Origin: Paraburkholderia oxyphila NBRC 105797
Lineage (GTDB): Bacteria > Pseudomonadota > Gammaproteobacteria > Burkholderiales > Burkholderiaceae
Length of the DNA: 60,234 nucleotides
Assembly: GCF_000685075.1 (NCBI RefSeq)
Contig: NZ_BAYD01000060.1
Location: forward strand, 1 to 60,234
Direction: 5' to 3'
How positions within the stretch are numbered: position 1 is the stretch's first letter; each line of letters opens with the position of its first letter. The notes under the pieces were generated by a model, which was not told where the DNA came from, searched no databases, and saw only the letters and a list, made by a program, of their open reading frames with translations. The translations under genes were made by a program, and so were the position numbers. Positions 31,576-40,617 of the stretch are shown piece after piece.

Positions 31576-32001
31576 ATGGCCATGAGCGTTGGAGGGGAAG
31601 GCGGCGACGACGAGGTGATCTCGAGCATCAACACCACGCCGCTCGTCGACGTGATGCTGGTCTTGCTGATCATCTTCCTGATCACGATTCCGGTGGTCAC
31701 GCACACCGTGCCGTTGCAGTTGCCCAAGGAGACGGTGCAGCCGCTGCAGACCACGCCGAAGAGTATCGAGATCGCAGTGAACCGCGATGGCGACTTCTTC
31801 TGGAACGAGACGCTGGTGGATGGTCCGACGCTGCTCGCGCGCCTGAAGTCCGTCTCGGAGCAGCAACCGCAGCCCGAGGTGCACGTGCGCGGCGACCAGG
31901 GCACGCGTTACGAGTTCATCGGGCGCGTGATCACGTCGTGCGAGCGCGCCGGGATCGCCAAAGTGTCATTCATTACGGAGCCGCCTGCGCGCGGCGGTTA
32001 A
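31576..32001 (+). CDS. exbD: ExbD/TolR family biopolymer transport protein, first copy
   Basis: Protein of 141 residues with the standard layout: short cytoplasmic N-terminus with EVISSINTTPLVDVMLVLLIIFLITIPVV, where the Asp in PLVDVMLVLLI is the proton-carrying residue, one membrane segment, and a periplasmic domain (TVQPLQTTPKSIEIAVNRDGDFFWNETLVDGPTLLARLKSV) ending in a helix-strand motif (GRVITSCERAGIAKVSFITEP). ATG 31576 follows GAGGGGCACGCC. A second, different exbD follows after 20 bases; duplicated exbD genes typify operons dedicated to one receptor class. The two copies differ in length and loop sequence, so they are not a recent duplication. Confidence 0.94.
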   Translation: MAMSVGGEGGDDEVISSINTTPLVDVMLVLLIIFLITIPVVTHTVPLQLPKETVQPLQTTPKSIEIAVNRDGDFFWNETLVDGPTLLARLKSVSEQQPQPEVHVRGDQGTRYEFIGRVITSCERAGIAKVSFITEPPARGG

Positions 32002-32021
32002 AGGGTAAAGAGGGGGCGGTT

Positions 32022-32450
32022 ATGGGCATGAACGTATCGTCGGGCGGCGGCAGCGAACCCGAAGTGATGGTGGATATCAACACCACGCCGTTGATCGACG
32101 TGATGCTGGTGTTGCTGATCATGCTGATCATCACCATTCCGATCCAGATGCACGCGGTCAAGATGAATCTGCCGGTGGGCAACCCGCCGCCTCCGGCCGT
32201 CCAGCCGGAGGTGGTGCAGATCGACATCGACTTCGACGGCACCACGACCTGGAACGGCACCCTCGTGCCCGACAAGGCGGCGCTCGAGCAGCGCTTCGCG
32301 CAGGTCGCGGCGGAGCCCGTGCAGGCGGAGATCCACCTGCGTCCGAACCGGCTCGCGCCGTACAAGGACGTGGCCGAAGTCATGGCGGCGGCGCAGCGCG
32401 AAGGCGCAACGAAGATCGGTCTGATCGGCAACGAGCAATACATGCAGTGA
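32022..32450 (+). CDS. exbD: ExbD/TolR family biopolymer transport protein, second copy
   Basis: Protein of 142 residues, second ExbD of the operon. The membrane anchor reads VMVDINTTPLIDVMLVLLIMLIITIPIQ with the functional Asp in PLIDVMLVLLI. The periplasmic domain is shortened around a Pro-rich turn (LPVGNPPPPAVQPEVVQIDIDFDGTTTWNGTLVPDKAALEQRF) and ends AEVMAAAQREGATKIGLIGNEQYMQ. AGGGGGCGGTT precedes ATG 32022. A second ExbD distinct from the first is found in Xanthomonas and Caulobacter tonB operons, where it is needed for a subset of substrates; a similar specialised role is inferred here. Confidence 0.93.
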   Translation: MGMNVSSGGGSEPEVMVDINTTPLIDVMLVLLIMLIITIPIQMHAVKMNLPVGNPPPPAVQPEVVQIDIDFDGTTTWNGTLVPDKAALEQRFAQVAAEPVQAEIHLRPNRLAPYKDVAEVMAAAQREGATKIGLIGNEQYMQ

Positions 32451-32463
32451 GGCATACAAGGCG

Positions 32464-33669
32464 ATGAGCATTCCTGATCGATTCAAAAGAGTGGCAGCCG
32501 CGCTCGCGGTAAGTGGCCTCTCGGCGCTGGCCGTGCTGCCGGTGGCGGCGCACGCCGCGGACACACTGCGCCCCGACGTGGCCAAGCCGCTGAACGATGC
32601 GCAGAACCTGTACCGCGCGCATCACTACGAAGAGGCGCTCGGCAAGATCGCGCAGGCCGCGGCCGTGCCGAACAAGACGCCGTACGAAACGTACATGGTC
32701 GAGGAGATGCGCGGCGCCGCGGCCGTGGCGGCGGGGCAGAACGGCGTGGCGGCGCAGGCCTGGGAGTCGCTGCTCGCGAGCGGCCAGCTCAAGGGCGAGG
32801 ATGAGCAGCGTACGACGGCGGCGCTCGCGGGCATCTACTTCCAGCAGAAGAACTATGCCCAGGCGATCAAGGTCGCGCAGCGCTACCAGAAGGCGGGCGG
32901 CGGCGATCCCCAGATGGCCACCTTGCTGGTGGAGTCGTACTACCTCTCGGGCGACTACGCGAGCGCTGTGCACCTGTTGAACACGAGCGTGGACGCCCAG
33001 GTGCGCAGCGGCCATGCACCGGACGAGGCACAACTGCAATTGCTGGGCACCTGCGCCCAGCATGCGAACGATCAGGGGGCTTATCGCGGCGCGCTCGAAA
33101 AGCTCGTCGCGTATCACCCGAAGCAGGCGTACTGGGATGACCTGCTGCACGCGATCCGCAGCAAGCCTGGCTATTTTGGCGCGCTCGATCTGGATACCTA
33201 TCGCCTGCGGCGTGCGACGGGCTCGCTTGCCAGCGCCAACGACTACATGGAGATGACGCAACTGGCGATCGTTGCGGGATCGACGGCTGAAGGCAAGCAG
33301 GTGATCGACCAGGGCTTCGCATCGGGTGTGCTGGGACACGACGCCGGCGCCGATCGCGAACATCGCCTGCAGGCGCTCGCGGCGAAGCGCGCACAGGCCG
33401 GGCCCGATCCGGCCAACCCGGTCGCGCCGTTCGACGCGGCCTTCAATCAGGTCTATGCGGGTCAGGCCAGGCAGGGGCTCGCGACCATGGAAGCGCTCAT
33501 CGCGAAGGGCGGTCTCGATCATCCGGATCTCGCGCAGCTGCGCCTTGGCGAAGCGTATTACGTGGCGGGACAGAAGGCGCGTGCCGTGCAGGCGTTCAAG
33601 GCAGTCAAGGGCACCGACGGCAGCGCCGATCTCGCCCAACTCTGGATTCTGGTGGCATCGAAGCCGTGA
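32464..33669 (+). CDS. periplasmic tetratricopeptide-repeat protein of the tonB operon
   Basis: Exported protein of 401 residues with a Sec signal peptide (VAAALAVSGLSALAVLPVAAHA, cleavage near residue 32) and TPR-type helical pairs over the rest: PLNDAQNLYRAHHYEEALGKIAQAA, TAALAGIYFQQKNYAQAIKVAQRYQ, LVESYYLSGDYASAVHLLNTS, and, near the end, LRLGEAYYVAGQKARAVQAFKAVKG. It lies 13 bases after the second exbD and is the last gene of the operon. TPR proteins in the periplasm linked to tonB-exbBD act as adaptors that couple TonB to certain receptors or bind their substrate (a TTPP/TPR role known in Bacteroidetes and Xanthomonas); that function is inferred. Confidence 0.85.
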   Translation: MSIPDRFKRVAAALAVSGLSALAVLPVAAHAADTLRPDVAKPLNDAQNLYRAHHYEEALGKIAQAAAVPNKTPYETYMVEEMRGAAAVAAGQNGVAAQAWESLLASGQLKGEDEQRTTAALAGIYFQQKNYAQAIKVAQRYQKAGGGDPQMATLLVESYYLSGDYASAVHLLNTSVDAQVRSGHAPDEAQLQLLGTCAQHANDQGAYRGALEKLVAYHPKQAYWDDLLHAIRSKPGYFGALDLDTYRLRRATGSLASANDYMEMTQLAIVAGSTAEGKQVIDQGFASGVLGHDAGADREHRLQALAAKRAQAGPDPANPVAPFDAAFNQVYAGQARQGLATMEALIAKGGLDHPDLAQLRLGEAYYVAGQKARAVQAFKAVKGTDGSADLAQLWILVASKP

Positions 33670-33929
33670 GTGCGTGAGCGTGGTGCGCGGCGGCACTTCG
33701 GGCGTCGCCGTGGGAGGCAACGCTGGAGATGTCGCCGGAGGTGTCGCTAGAGGCGCCGAAAAGCACGAAGTTGAATCAGGACTCCAAATCGACTGGTGCG
33801 GCTTGCCGGTCGGAGCATTTCCATCATGAGGTGCCGGCCCGGGAAGTCGAGCGGTAGGGGCGTGCCGTGCCTGAGGGAAAACAATTTGGCGATATCAAAC
33901 TCATTTTGACGCGTGATTTCTCGCTTGCT

Positions 33930-34505
33930 ATGGTTTCGCCACTCGATAACAAGGCCGTTGTAGCAGCAACAATAGGGAACAGGATTCGGGGGTTGCGCCA
34001 GCGGCTCCAACTCACGCTGCAGGACCTGGCAACAGCGTCGGGGGTCTCGAAGCCGTTCCTTTCGCAGGTCGAGCGCGGGATGGCGACGCCCTCCATTGTG
34101 ACGCTGTCGGCCGTTGCCAAGGCGATGGGCGTCACGCTGCAGTATTTCGTCGAAACGCAGGACGAAGAGCAGGCCGTTTTCCGGCGCGACGATCTGAGAT
34201 TCTTTGGTTTCGCGGGATCGGCCAGCCAGTTTGGCCGCCTCACGAACGCGGGCACGAACCGTTTGCTCGATGCGCAACTCGTGCGGATGCCGGCCGGAGA
34301 GACGACACCGGCGGTCATGACATCCGCCGTGGAGGAATTCATGTACGTGATGAGCGGCGAGGTGTCGCTCACCCTGGAAGGCAGGACATTTGTCTTGCAG
34401 GCCGGTGACACCGCGCACTATGAATCGTCGGTGCCGCATGCGTGGGTCAATACCGCTGATGAGGAAAGCGTGTTCGTGTGGGTCGGCACGCCGAAGCTGT
34501 TCTAG
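33930..34505 (+). CDS. XRE family regulator with C-terminal cupin sensor
   Basis: Regulator of 191 residues. N-terminal XRE helix-turn-helix (IGNRIRGLRQRLQLTLQDLATASGVSKPFLSQVERGMATPSIVTLSAVAKAMGV, about residues 14-70) and a C-terminal cupin (about 105-190: AGETTPAVMTSAVEEFMYVMSGEVSLTLEGRTFVLQAGDTAHYESSVPHAWVN). The ATG at 33930 is preferred over an upstream GTG frame start at 33867, because its paralogue at 50503-51075 starts with the same MVS. The two aligned proteins are identical at about half or more of positions by eye. It lies between the tonB operon and the receptor gene, so it probably senses an imported small molecule and controls the whole island. Confidence 0.9.
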   Translation: MVSPLDNKAVVAATIGNRIRGLRQRLQLTLQDLATASGVSKPFLSQVERGMATPSIVTLSAVAKAMGVTLQYFVETQDEEQAVFRRDDLRFFGFAGSASQFGRLTNAGTNRLLDAQLVRMPAGETTPAVMTSAVEEFMYVMSGEVSLTLEGRTFVLQAGDTAHYESSVPHAWVNTADEESVFVWVGTPKLF

Positions 34506-34747
34506 CTGGATCGGCTAGCGCGGTATGCGATGCGAGGCAAGGAGGTTGGTAAGGAATACGAAATATAAGGAAGGTGAGGTTCCGCAGGACAGGGCTCAAC
34601 AGGGGTGGATGGTGCAGTAGTGAAGCGGCTGAAGGCGGGGAACAAACGGCGCGGCGCGACAGCGTCGTCAAATCGAGCGGCGGGGTTCACGAGACCTTGC
34701 TTCGCATAACCGAAGTGGACGTGACCGACGAGTGAGAAGGGGAAAAA

Positions 34748-37507
34748 GTGAAACAAAGGGTACTGGCGCTAGCCATTCGAAGAATAATCTGGGCTGAACT
34801 GGCGTTGTCGGCGGCCATCGCCATGCCGGCGTTTGCGCAGAGCCAGCCGCCGGCCAATGCCGGCACGGCTGCTGTGCCGGAAAGCGCCTCGGCGCCAGCG
34901 GCGAACTCGCAACCCGGCAATACCGCGCCTGCGGCTGCCGCCGCCGGCACAGGCGCAGCGGCCACCGGCACGGCCGGCACCGCGCCCGTGAAGCAGTTGA
35001 AGAAGTTCGAGGTGACCGGTTCGCTGATCCGTCAATCGGACAAGACGGGTTTCCAGCAGGTGCAGACCGTCACGCAGAAAGACATTCAGAATAGCGGCGC
35101 GACGAGCGTGGCCGACTTCCTGCGCACGACCACGGCCAACTCGGCCAACAGCTGGAGCGAAGGCCAGGCCGGCAACTTCGCCGCCGGCGCGGCCGGTATC
35201 GCGCTACGCGGCTTGAGCGAGAAGTACACACTCGTGCTCGTCGACGGCCAGCGCGTGGCGCCGTTCGCCTTCTATTCGAACAGCACCGACAGCTTCTTCG
35301 ACCTCAACACGATCCCCCTGAACGACATTGAGCGCATCGAAATCGTCAAGACGGGCGCCGTATCGCAATACGGCTCGGACGCGATTGCGGGCGTGGTCAA
35401 CATCATCACGAAGCACGATTTCCGCGGCCTCCAGCTCGACGGCAGCTACGGCAGCTCGGTCAGCGACGGCGCCGGCAACGGCACGACCAAGTTCGGTGTA
35501 CTGGCGGGCTTTGGCGATCTCAATGCGGACCGCTTCAACGTCACCGCTTCGGCGAGCGTCTATCACGATGCGGGCTCGACGCTGGCCGACCGCGACTCCA
35601 CCTCCGCGCAGGACTTCACGAACCGGCCGGGTGGGCTCTCGCTGCTCGCGCCGTCCTACTGGCAGACGGGCCCGAACACGGCGCAGGCGCTGAGCGGCTG
35701 TCCGTGGGGCGGGGCGGTCCATCCGGCCGGCAGCAACTTCCTCGGCGCGGCGGCGGGCCTGGGCGGCACGGTGTGCAGCTTCAACACGGCCAACGGCATG
35801 TCGATCGCGCCGGAGACCACGCGTGCGAGCGCGAAGGTCCATGCCGACTTCAAGATCAGCGACACGACCACGGCCTTTGCCGATTTGTGGGAGAGCAACA
35901 ATCAGACGACCACCAACGACGGTCTCTGGAACAACATCGTCGGCAGCCCGCAACAGCCGACGCTGGCGTACACCCCGGGCGTCGGCCTGACGCCGTTCAA
36001 CAACGTCGTGCCGGCAGGGAGTCCATACAACCCGTACGGGGTGGCAACGCCGCTCACCTACGCGTTCCCGAACACCGTGACGGAGAAGACCGACGCGAAT
36101 TACTGGCGCGGGTCCACGGGGATTCACGGTTCGTTCACCGTGCCGCAAGCCGGCGACTGGGACTGGTCGGCTTCGTACAGCCACTCGCAGAGCAACGTTT
36201 CGAATACCTACACGAACCAGCTCAATACGGCGGTGCTCAACAACATCTTCCAGAACGGCACGTTCAACTTCGCCAATCCGTCCTCGACACCCAATGGCCT
36301 GAACGGCCTGTACCAGGACGCGAACAACCAGGGCATCTCGAAGCTCGATACGGTTGACGCAACGCTGGCCACGCCGAACCTGTACCATCTGCCCACGGGC
36401 GATATCGGCATCGGCTTCGGCGCGCAGTTCCTGCACGAGAGCGAGGTCATCAACCCGGGTGCGGAGTATCTGGATGGCACGGTGCTCAACCCGAATCTGG
36501 AGACCGTCGACGGCCAGCGCAATGTCGCGGCGGTCTACTACCAGGTCGACATTCCGATCATCCGGAACCTGACGTTCAGCCAGTCGGGCCGCTACGACCA
36601 CTACAGCGACTTCGGCGGCGCGTTCTCGCCGCGCTTCGCCCTGCGCTACCAGCCGGTCCAGCAAGTGACGATGTACGGCTCGTATAACCGCGGCTTCCGC
36701 GCGCCGACGTTCGTTGAAAACAGCAATTCGCAGACGCTCGGCATCCAGCAGCTGTCCAACGGCACGGTCACCACGATCACCCAGGGCAATCCGGACCTGC
36801 AGCCGGAGCGCACGCGCAACATCAACCTGGGCTTCCAGACGTCGCTGACGCGCACGACCGATTTCGGCTTCGACTGGTACAAGATTCGCGTCGACCACGT
36901 CATTGGCGAAGCGGCCACGCCGTCGTCGGTGGTGACCAACGCGCAGGGGCAGATTCTCTACGAAACGTTCCCGTACGAGAACCTCGGCTACCTCGACACG
37001 AACGGCTTCGAAGGCACGTTCCGCCAGTCGCTGCCGACCAAGTACGGTACGTTCTCGCTGCTGGGCGACTGGGCCTACGTGAATCAGTTCAAGCTCGGTC
37101 TGCCTTCCGGCCCGGTCAACGGTGCGGGCAACAACTTCACGCTCTCGCAACCGTTCGGCGGCAGCTTCCCGCGCTGGAAGGGCAATACGACGCTGAACTG
37201 GGCTTACCACAACTGGAACGCGGCCCTGACGTGGGAGTTCACGGGCCCGTATGCGGAGACGCTTACCGCTGCCGCACCCACGCTGCCGTCCGGCAAGGTG
37301 GGCTCGTACAGCCAGTTCAACCTGATGGTCACCTATACGGGCATCAAGCATTGGACGATCTACGGCGGCATCAACAACATCTTCAACCGTACGCCTCCGT
37401 TCGACGCGGTCTTCGCGAGCAGCGCGCTCAACCAGACGGGCTACGACACGTCGTTGTACAACTATATCGGCATGTTCGCGCAGATCGGAGCGACGTACAA
37501 GTTCTGA
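34748..37507 (+). CDS. TonB-dependent outer membrane receptor
   Basis: Large receptor of 919 residues. Signal peptide (RRIIWAELALSAAIAMPAFAQS), an Ala/Pro/Gly/Thr-rich low-complexity span (about 30-80), then a TonB box region and plug: FEVTGSLIRQSDKTGFQQVQTVTQKDIQNSGATSVADFL, IALRGLSEKYTLVLVDGQRVAPF, and LNDIERIEIVKTGAVSQYGSDAIAGVVNIITK. A 22-strand barrel follows with typical YGSYNRGFRAPTFVE and LQPERTRNINLGF motifs, ending GMFAQIGATYKF with the terminal Phe. The start is GTG at 34748 after GAAGGGG. The EVTGS-type plug belongs to receptors for bulky non-siderophore ligands in Xanthomonas and Caulobacter relatives. Next to a peptide ABC importer and TldD/E, a peptide ligand is the best guess. 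Confidence 0.93.
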   Translation: MKQRVLALAIRRIIWAELALSAAIAMPAFAQSQPPANAGTAAVPESASAPAANSQPGNTAPAAAAAGTGAAATGTAGTAPVKQLKKFEVTGSLIRQSDKTGFQQVQTVTQKDIQNSGATSVADFLRTTTANSANSWSEGQAGNFAAGAAGIALRGLSEKYTLVLVDGQRVAPFAFYSNSTDSFFDLNTIPLNDIERIEIVKTGAVSQYGSDAIAGVVNIITKHDFRGLQLDGSYGSSVSDGAGNGTTKFGVLAGFGDLNADRFNVTASASVYHDAGSTLADRDSTSAQDFTNRPGGLSLLAPSYWQTGPNTAQALSGCPWGGAVHPAGSNFLGAAAGLGGTVCSFNTANGMSIAPETTRASAKVHADFKISDTTTAFADLWESNNQTTTNDGLWNNIVGSPQQPTLAYTPGVGLTPFNNVVPAGSPYNPYGVATPLTYAFPNTVTEKTDANYWRGSTGIHGSFTVPQAGDWDWSASYSHSQSNVSNTYTNQLNTAVLNNIFQNGTFNFANPSSTPNGLNGLYQDANNQGISKLDTVDATLATPNLYHLPTGDIGIGFGAQFLHESEVINPGAEYLDGTVLNPNLETVDGQRNVAAVYYQVDIPIIRNLTFSQSGRYDHYSDFGGAFSPRFALRYQPVQQVTMYGSYNRGFRAPTFVENSNSQTLGIQQLSNGTVTTITQGNPDLQPERTRNINLGFQTSLTRTTDFGFDWYKIRVDHVIGEAATPSSVVTNAQGQILYETFPYENLGYLDTNGFEGTFRQSLPTKYGTFSLLGDWAYVNQFKLGLPSGPVNGAGNNFTLSQPFGGSFPRWKGNTTLNWAYHNWNAALTWEFTGPYAETLTAAAPTLPSGKVGSYSQFNLMVTYTGIKHWTIYGGINNIFNRTPPFDAVFASSALNQTGYDTSLYNYIGMFAQIGATYKF

Positions 37508-37537
37508 TCCGCAGGTGCTGAGTAGGGCGTAGTACGG

Positions 37538-37565
37538 GATTCAGGCGGCGGTGGCCGCCTGAATC
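37538..37565 (+). terminator. hairpin after the TonB-dependent receptor gene
   Basis: A perfect 12-base-pair stem (GATTCAGGCGGC at 37538-37549, complement at 37554-37565) with a 4-base loop lies 30 bases after the receptor stop. Only a short T run (TTT) follows at 37570, so it may attenuate rather than end transcription into the transport genes. Confidence 0.6.
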
Positions 37566-37669
37566 GCATGTTTCCCGTAGTGGCGAGCGACATCGGCACA
37601 CCCTGCCGTGTCTAATCAACGAACCGTGCATCGGCCACACGCCGGCGCGCGTCCTCAAGCAGACTGACG

Positions 37670-39556
37670 ATGAGATTGAAGAAGTTGAGGTTGTTGCGAT
37701 GCTCGCTCGTAGCGCCCGCACTGGCCGTTGCCATCGGCACGCTCGCGGCGGCCCAGACGCCGGCCCTTGCCGCGACGGCGCTCGCGCAGTACGACCAGCC
37801 GAAGTATCCACCCGGCTTCACGCATTTCGACTATGCGGATCCCGACGCGCCAGCCAACGGCACGCTGATTTTCCAGAACTACAATCAGTTCACGAGCTAC
37901 GATTCGCTGAATCCGTTTCTCGTGCGCGGCACGCCGGCGCCGGACATCCAGAACCTGATGTTCGACACGCTCATGCAGCGCAGCTGGGATGAGCTCGCGT
38001 CCGAGTATCCGCTGATTGCAGATAATGTCGAGGTTGCGCCCGACCAGACCTCGGCGACATTCCATATCAACCCGGCCGCACGCTTTTCCAACGGCGATCC
38101 GATCACGGCCGCCGACGTCAAGTATTCGTTCGATACTCTGACGAGCCCGCAGGCCTCGCCGCTCTTCAACGCGCAGTTCTCGGTCATCAAGCGCGCGGTC
38201 GTGGTGGACCGGCAGACGATCCGCTTCGAGTTTCGCCGGGCCGAGCGCGACGCGCCGCTCATCGCGGGCGACTTGCCGGTGTTCTCGCCCAAGTGGGCGC
38301 GCCGCGCGGACGGCACGACGATCCCCTTCGACCAGCTCTCGAACGTGCCGCCCATTGCGAGCGGCGCGTATCTGATTGCCGGGCGCAAGAATGACAAGCA
38401 GATCGCGTATCGCCGCAACCCCGACTACTGGGCCGCGAATCTGCCGACGCGGCGCGGCATGTACCGTTTCGAGCACATCACGTTCAAGCTCTACGTCGAC
38501 CTGTACACGCAGCTCGAAGCCTTCAAGGCCGGCGACGACGACATTCATGTGGAATACAGCGCCACCCAGTGGGCACGCAAGTACGTGGGCAAGAACTTCC
38601 GCAACGGCTTGCTGAAGAAGGGCGATTTCGCGGACGGTCCGGCACAGATGCAGGGCATGCTCTTCAACTTGCGCAAGCCGATGTTCGAGGACGTACGCGT
38701 GCGCCACGCGCTGTCGCTGGCGTTCGACTACGACTGGATGAACCGCATGATGTTCTACGGCCAGTACGTGCGCCTGCACAGCTATTTCGAGCAGAGCCCG
38801 TTCCAGGCCACGGGCACGCCGGGCGATAAAGAGCTGCAGCTGCTGGCCCCGTATCGTGCGAGCCTGCCGTCCGCGGTATTCGGGCCGATGCTCGAGCAGC
38901 CGGGCACGTTGCCGCCCGATTCGCTGCGCGGCAACTTGCGCGAGGCGCGCGATCTGCTCGCGCAGGCTGGCTGGCACTATCGCGACGGCGCGCTGCGCAA
39001 TGCAGATGGCGAGCCCATGACGATCGAGATCCTCGACGACCAGCCGGGCATGGACCGCGTGATCCTGCCTTATACGCAGGCACTCGCCACGCTCGGCATC
39101 AATGCGCACCTGCGCGAAATCGACAGTGCGCTGTACCAGAAGCGGCTCGACAACTTCGAGTACGACATGACCACCTGGCTCTACAGTCCGGTGACGATTC
39201 CGGGCGCGGAACTCGAGCGCCGCTTCGGCACGGCCGCGGCGTCCCAGGTGGGCTCGGAGAACTATCCGGGCGTGCGTTCGAAGGCCGTGGACGCGCTCGT
39301 GGCGGCGGTCCAGGCGGCGAATACGCTCGACGATCTCGAAGCGGCCACGCGTGCGCTAGACCGGGTGCTGATGAACGAGTATTACCTCGTGCCCGAGTAC
39401 TACGCACCCAACGCGCGTATCGCCTACAAGACCACCTTCGCCTTCCCGAAGACCATACCGGTTACGTACGGGGCCGAGGACTGGACCATCGACTACTGGT
39501 ATCGCAAGCCCGCATCGGCACCGCTTGACCCGGCCGCGCAGGCGTCCGCCCACTGA
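37670..39556 (+). CDS. yejA: extracellular solute-binding protein, YejA-like oligopeptide family
   Basis: Family 5 solute-binding protein of 628 residues (E. coli YejA about 604). Sec signal peptide (VAPALAVAIGTLAAAQTPALA). Family motifs are FDYADPDAPANGTLIFQNYNQFTSYDSLNPFLVRGTPAPD, ITAADVKYSFDTL, KNDKQIAYRRNPDYWA, MLFNLRKPMFEDVRVRHALSLAFDYDWMNRMMFYGQYVR (core of the family), and C-terminal YEYDMTTWLYSPVTIPG-like sequence. It is the first gene of a compact transport operon; 8 bases separate it from yejB. YejA-type proteins bind oligopeptides including microcin C-like compounds. This fits a role in periplasmic capture of the receptor's peptide cargo. Confidence 0.93.
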   Translation: MRLKKLRLLRCSLVAPALAVAIGTLAAAQTPALAATALAQYDQPKYPPGFTHFDYADPDAPANGTLIFQNYNQFTSYDSLNPFLVRGTPAPDIQNLMFDTLMQRSWDELASEYPLIADNVEVAPDQTSATFHINPAARFSNGDPITAADVKYSFDTLTSPQASPLFNAQFSVIKRAVVVDRQTIRFEFRRAERDAPLIAGDLPVFSPKWARRADGTTIPFDQLSNVPPIASGAYLIAGRKNDKQIAYRRNPDYWAANLPTRRGMYRFEHITFKLYVDLYTQLEAFKAGDDDIHVEYSATQWARKYVGKNFRNGLLKKGDFADGPAQMQGMLFNLRKPMFEDVRVRHALSLAFDYDWMNRMMFYGQYVRLHSYFEQSPFQATGTPGDKELQLLAPYRASLPSAVFGPMLEQPGTLPPDSLRGNLREARDLLAQAGWHYRDGALRNADGEPMTIEILDDQPGMDRVILPYTQALATLGINAHLREIDSALYQKRLDNFEYDMTTWLYSPVTIPGAELERRFGTAAASQVGSENYPGVRSKAVDALVAAVQAANTLDDLEAATRALDRVLMNEYYLVPEYYAPNARIAYKTTFAFPKTIPVTYGAEDWTIDYWYRKPASAPLDPAAQASAH

Positions 39557-39564
39557 GGAGCACC

Positions 39565-40617
39565 ATGTTTGCCTATATTTTCCGACGATTGTTGCTGATG
39601 GTGCCCACTTTGATCGGCGTCGTCACGCTCACGTTCGTCGTGACGCAGTTCGTGCCGGGCGGGCCGGTCGAGCAGATCATGGCGCAGCTGCGCCACGGCA
39701 ACGCGCACGGCGGCGAGGGCGGCTCGGGCGGTGGCGGCTATCACGGCAGCCAGGGCGTGGACCCGCAGCAGATCGAGCAGATCAAGAAGCAGTTTGGCTT
39801 CGACAAGCCGCCGCTCACGCGCTACTTCGTCATGCTGAAGAACTACGCGAGCTTCGATCTGGGCGAGTCGTACTACCAGCATGACAGCGTCTGGAACGTG
39901 ATCCGCTCGAGGCTGCCGGTCTCCATCACGCTCGGCTTGTGGACGGTGTTGCTCACCTACCTGATATCGGTGCCGCTCGGCATTGCGAAGGCGGTGCGCA
40001 ACGGCTCGCGCTTCGACACGGTGACCAGCGTGCTCGTGCTCGCGGGCTACGCGGTGCCGGGCTTCGTGCTGGGCGTGCTGCTCCTGATGTTGTTCGGCGG
40101 CGGCACGTTCTGGCAGGTGTTCCCGATGCGTGGCCTCACGTCCGATAACTTCGCCGACCTGAGCCTCACGGGCAAGCTGTTCGACTACCTCTGGCACATC
40201 GTCTTGCCGGTGACGGCTTCCGTGGTGGGCAACTTCGCGATCGTCACGATCCTCACGAAGAACACGTTCCTCGAGGAAATCGGTCGCCAGTATGTGCTCA
40301 CGGCGCGTGCGAAAGGCGCGCCCGAGCGCGACGTTCTGTGGAAGCACGTGCTGCGCAACGCCGCGATTCCGCTTGTCACGGGCCTGCCAGCCGCGTTCGT
40401 GGGCGCATTCCTGAACGGCAACCTGCTGATCGAAACGCTGTTTTCCCTGAACGGCATGGGGCAGCTCTCGTACGACTCGGTGATCCGCCGCGATTACCCC
40501 GTCGTGCTCGGCTCGCTGTTCCTGTTCACGCTGATCGGCCTCATCACCAAACTCATTGCTGACGTCTGCTATGTCCTCGTCGACCCCCGCATCCAGTTCC
40601 ACCGCCTGGACCGCTGA
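39565..40617 (+). CDS. yejB: peptide ABC transporter permease YejB
   Basis: Inner membrane permease of 350 residues, type I ABC importer fold. TM1 (RRLLLMVPTLIGVVTLTFVVTQFVPGGPVEQIM), a Gly-rich periplasmic loop (HGNAHGGEGGSGGGGYHG, common in YejB proteins), QFGFDKPPLTRYFVMLKNYASFDLGESYYQ, then five more helices, including LWTVLLTYLISVPLGIAKAVRNGS. The EAA loop that meets the ATPase is VLTARAKGAPERDVLWKHVLRNAAIPLVTGLPA. GAGGAGCACC precedes the ATG. It overlaps yejE by 47 bases, so the two permeases are made together. Confidence 0.95.
   Translation: MFAYIFRRLLLMVPTLIGVVTLTFVVTQFVPGGPVEQIMAQLRHGNAHGGEGGSGGGGYHGSQGVDPQQIEQIKKQFGFDKPPLTRYFVMLKNYASFDLGESYYQHDSVWNVIRSRLPVSITLGLWTVLLTYLISVPLGIAKAVRNGSRFDTVTSVLVLAGYAVPGFVLGVLLLMLFGGGTFWQVFPMRGLTSDNFADLSLTGKLFDYLWHIVLPVTASVVGNFAIVTILTKNTFLEEIGRQYVLTARAKGAPERDVLWKHVLRNAAIPLVTGLPAAFVGAFLNGNLLIETLFSLNGMGQLSYDSVIRRDYPVVLGSLFLFTLIGLITKLIADVCYVLVDPRIQFHRLDR

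Noticed and set aside
35204..37351. A 715-codon open frame on the minus strand inside the receptor gene
   Set aside because: It is antisense to a clear TonB-dependent receptor, is rich in Arg, Val and Ala as expected of reverse reading of high-GC codons, and shows no domain features.
39700..39760. Gly-rich insertion in YejB taken at first for an error or novel insertion
   Set aside because: A Gly-rich periplasmic loop at this position is usual in YejB proteins of proteobacteria.
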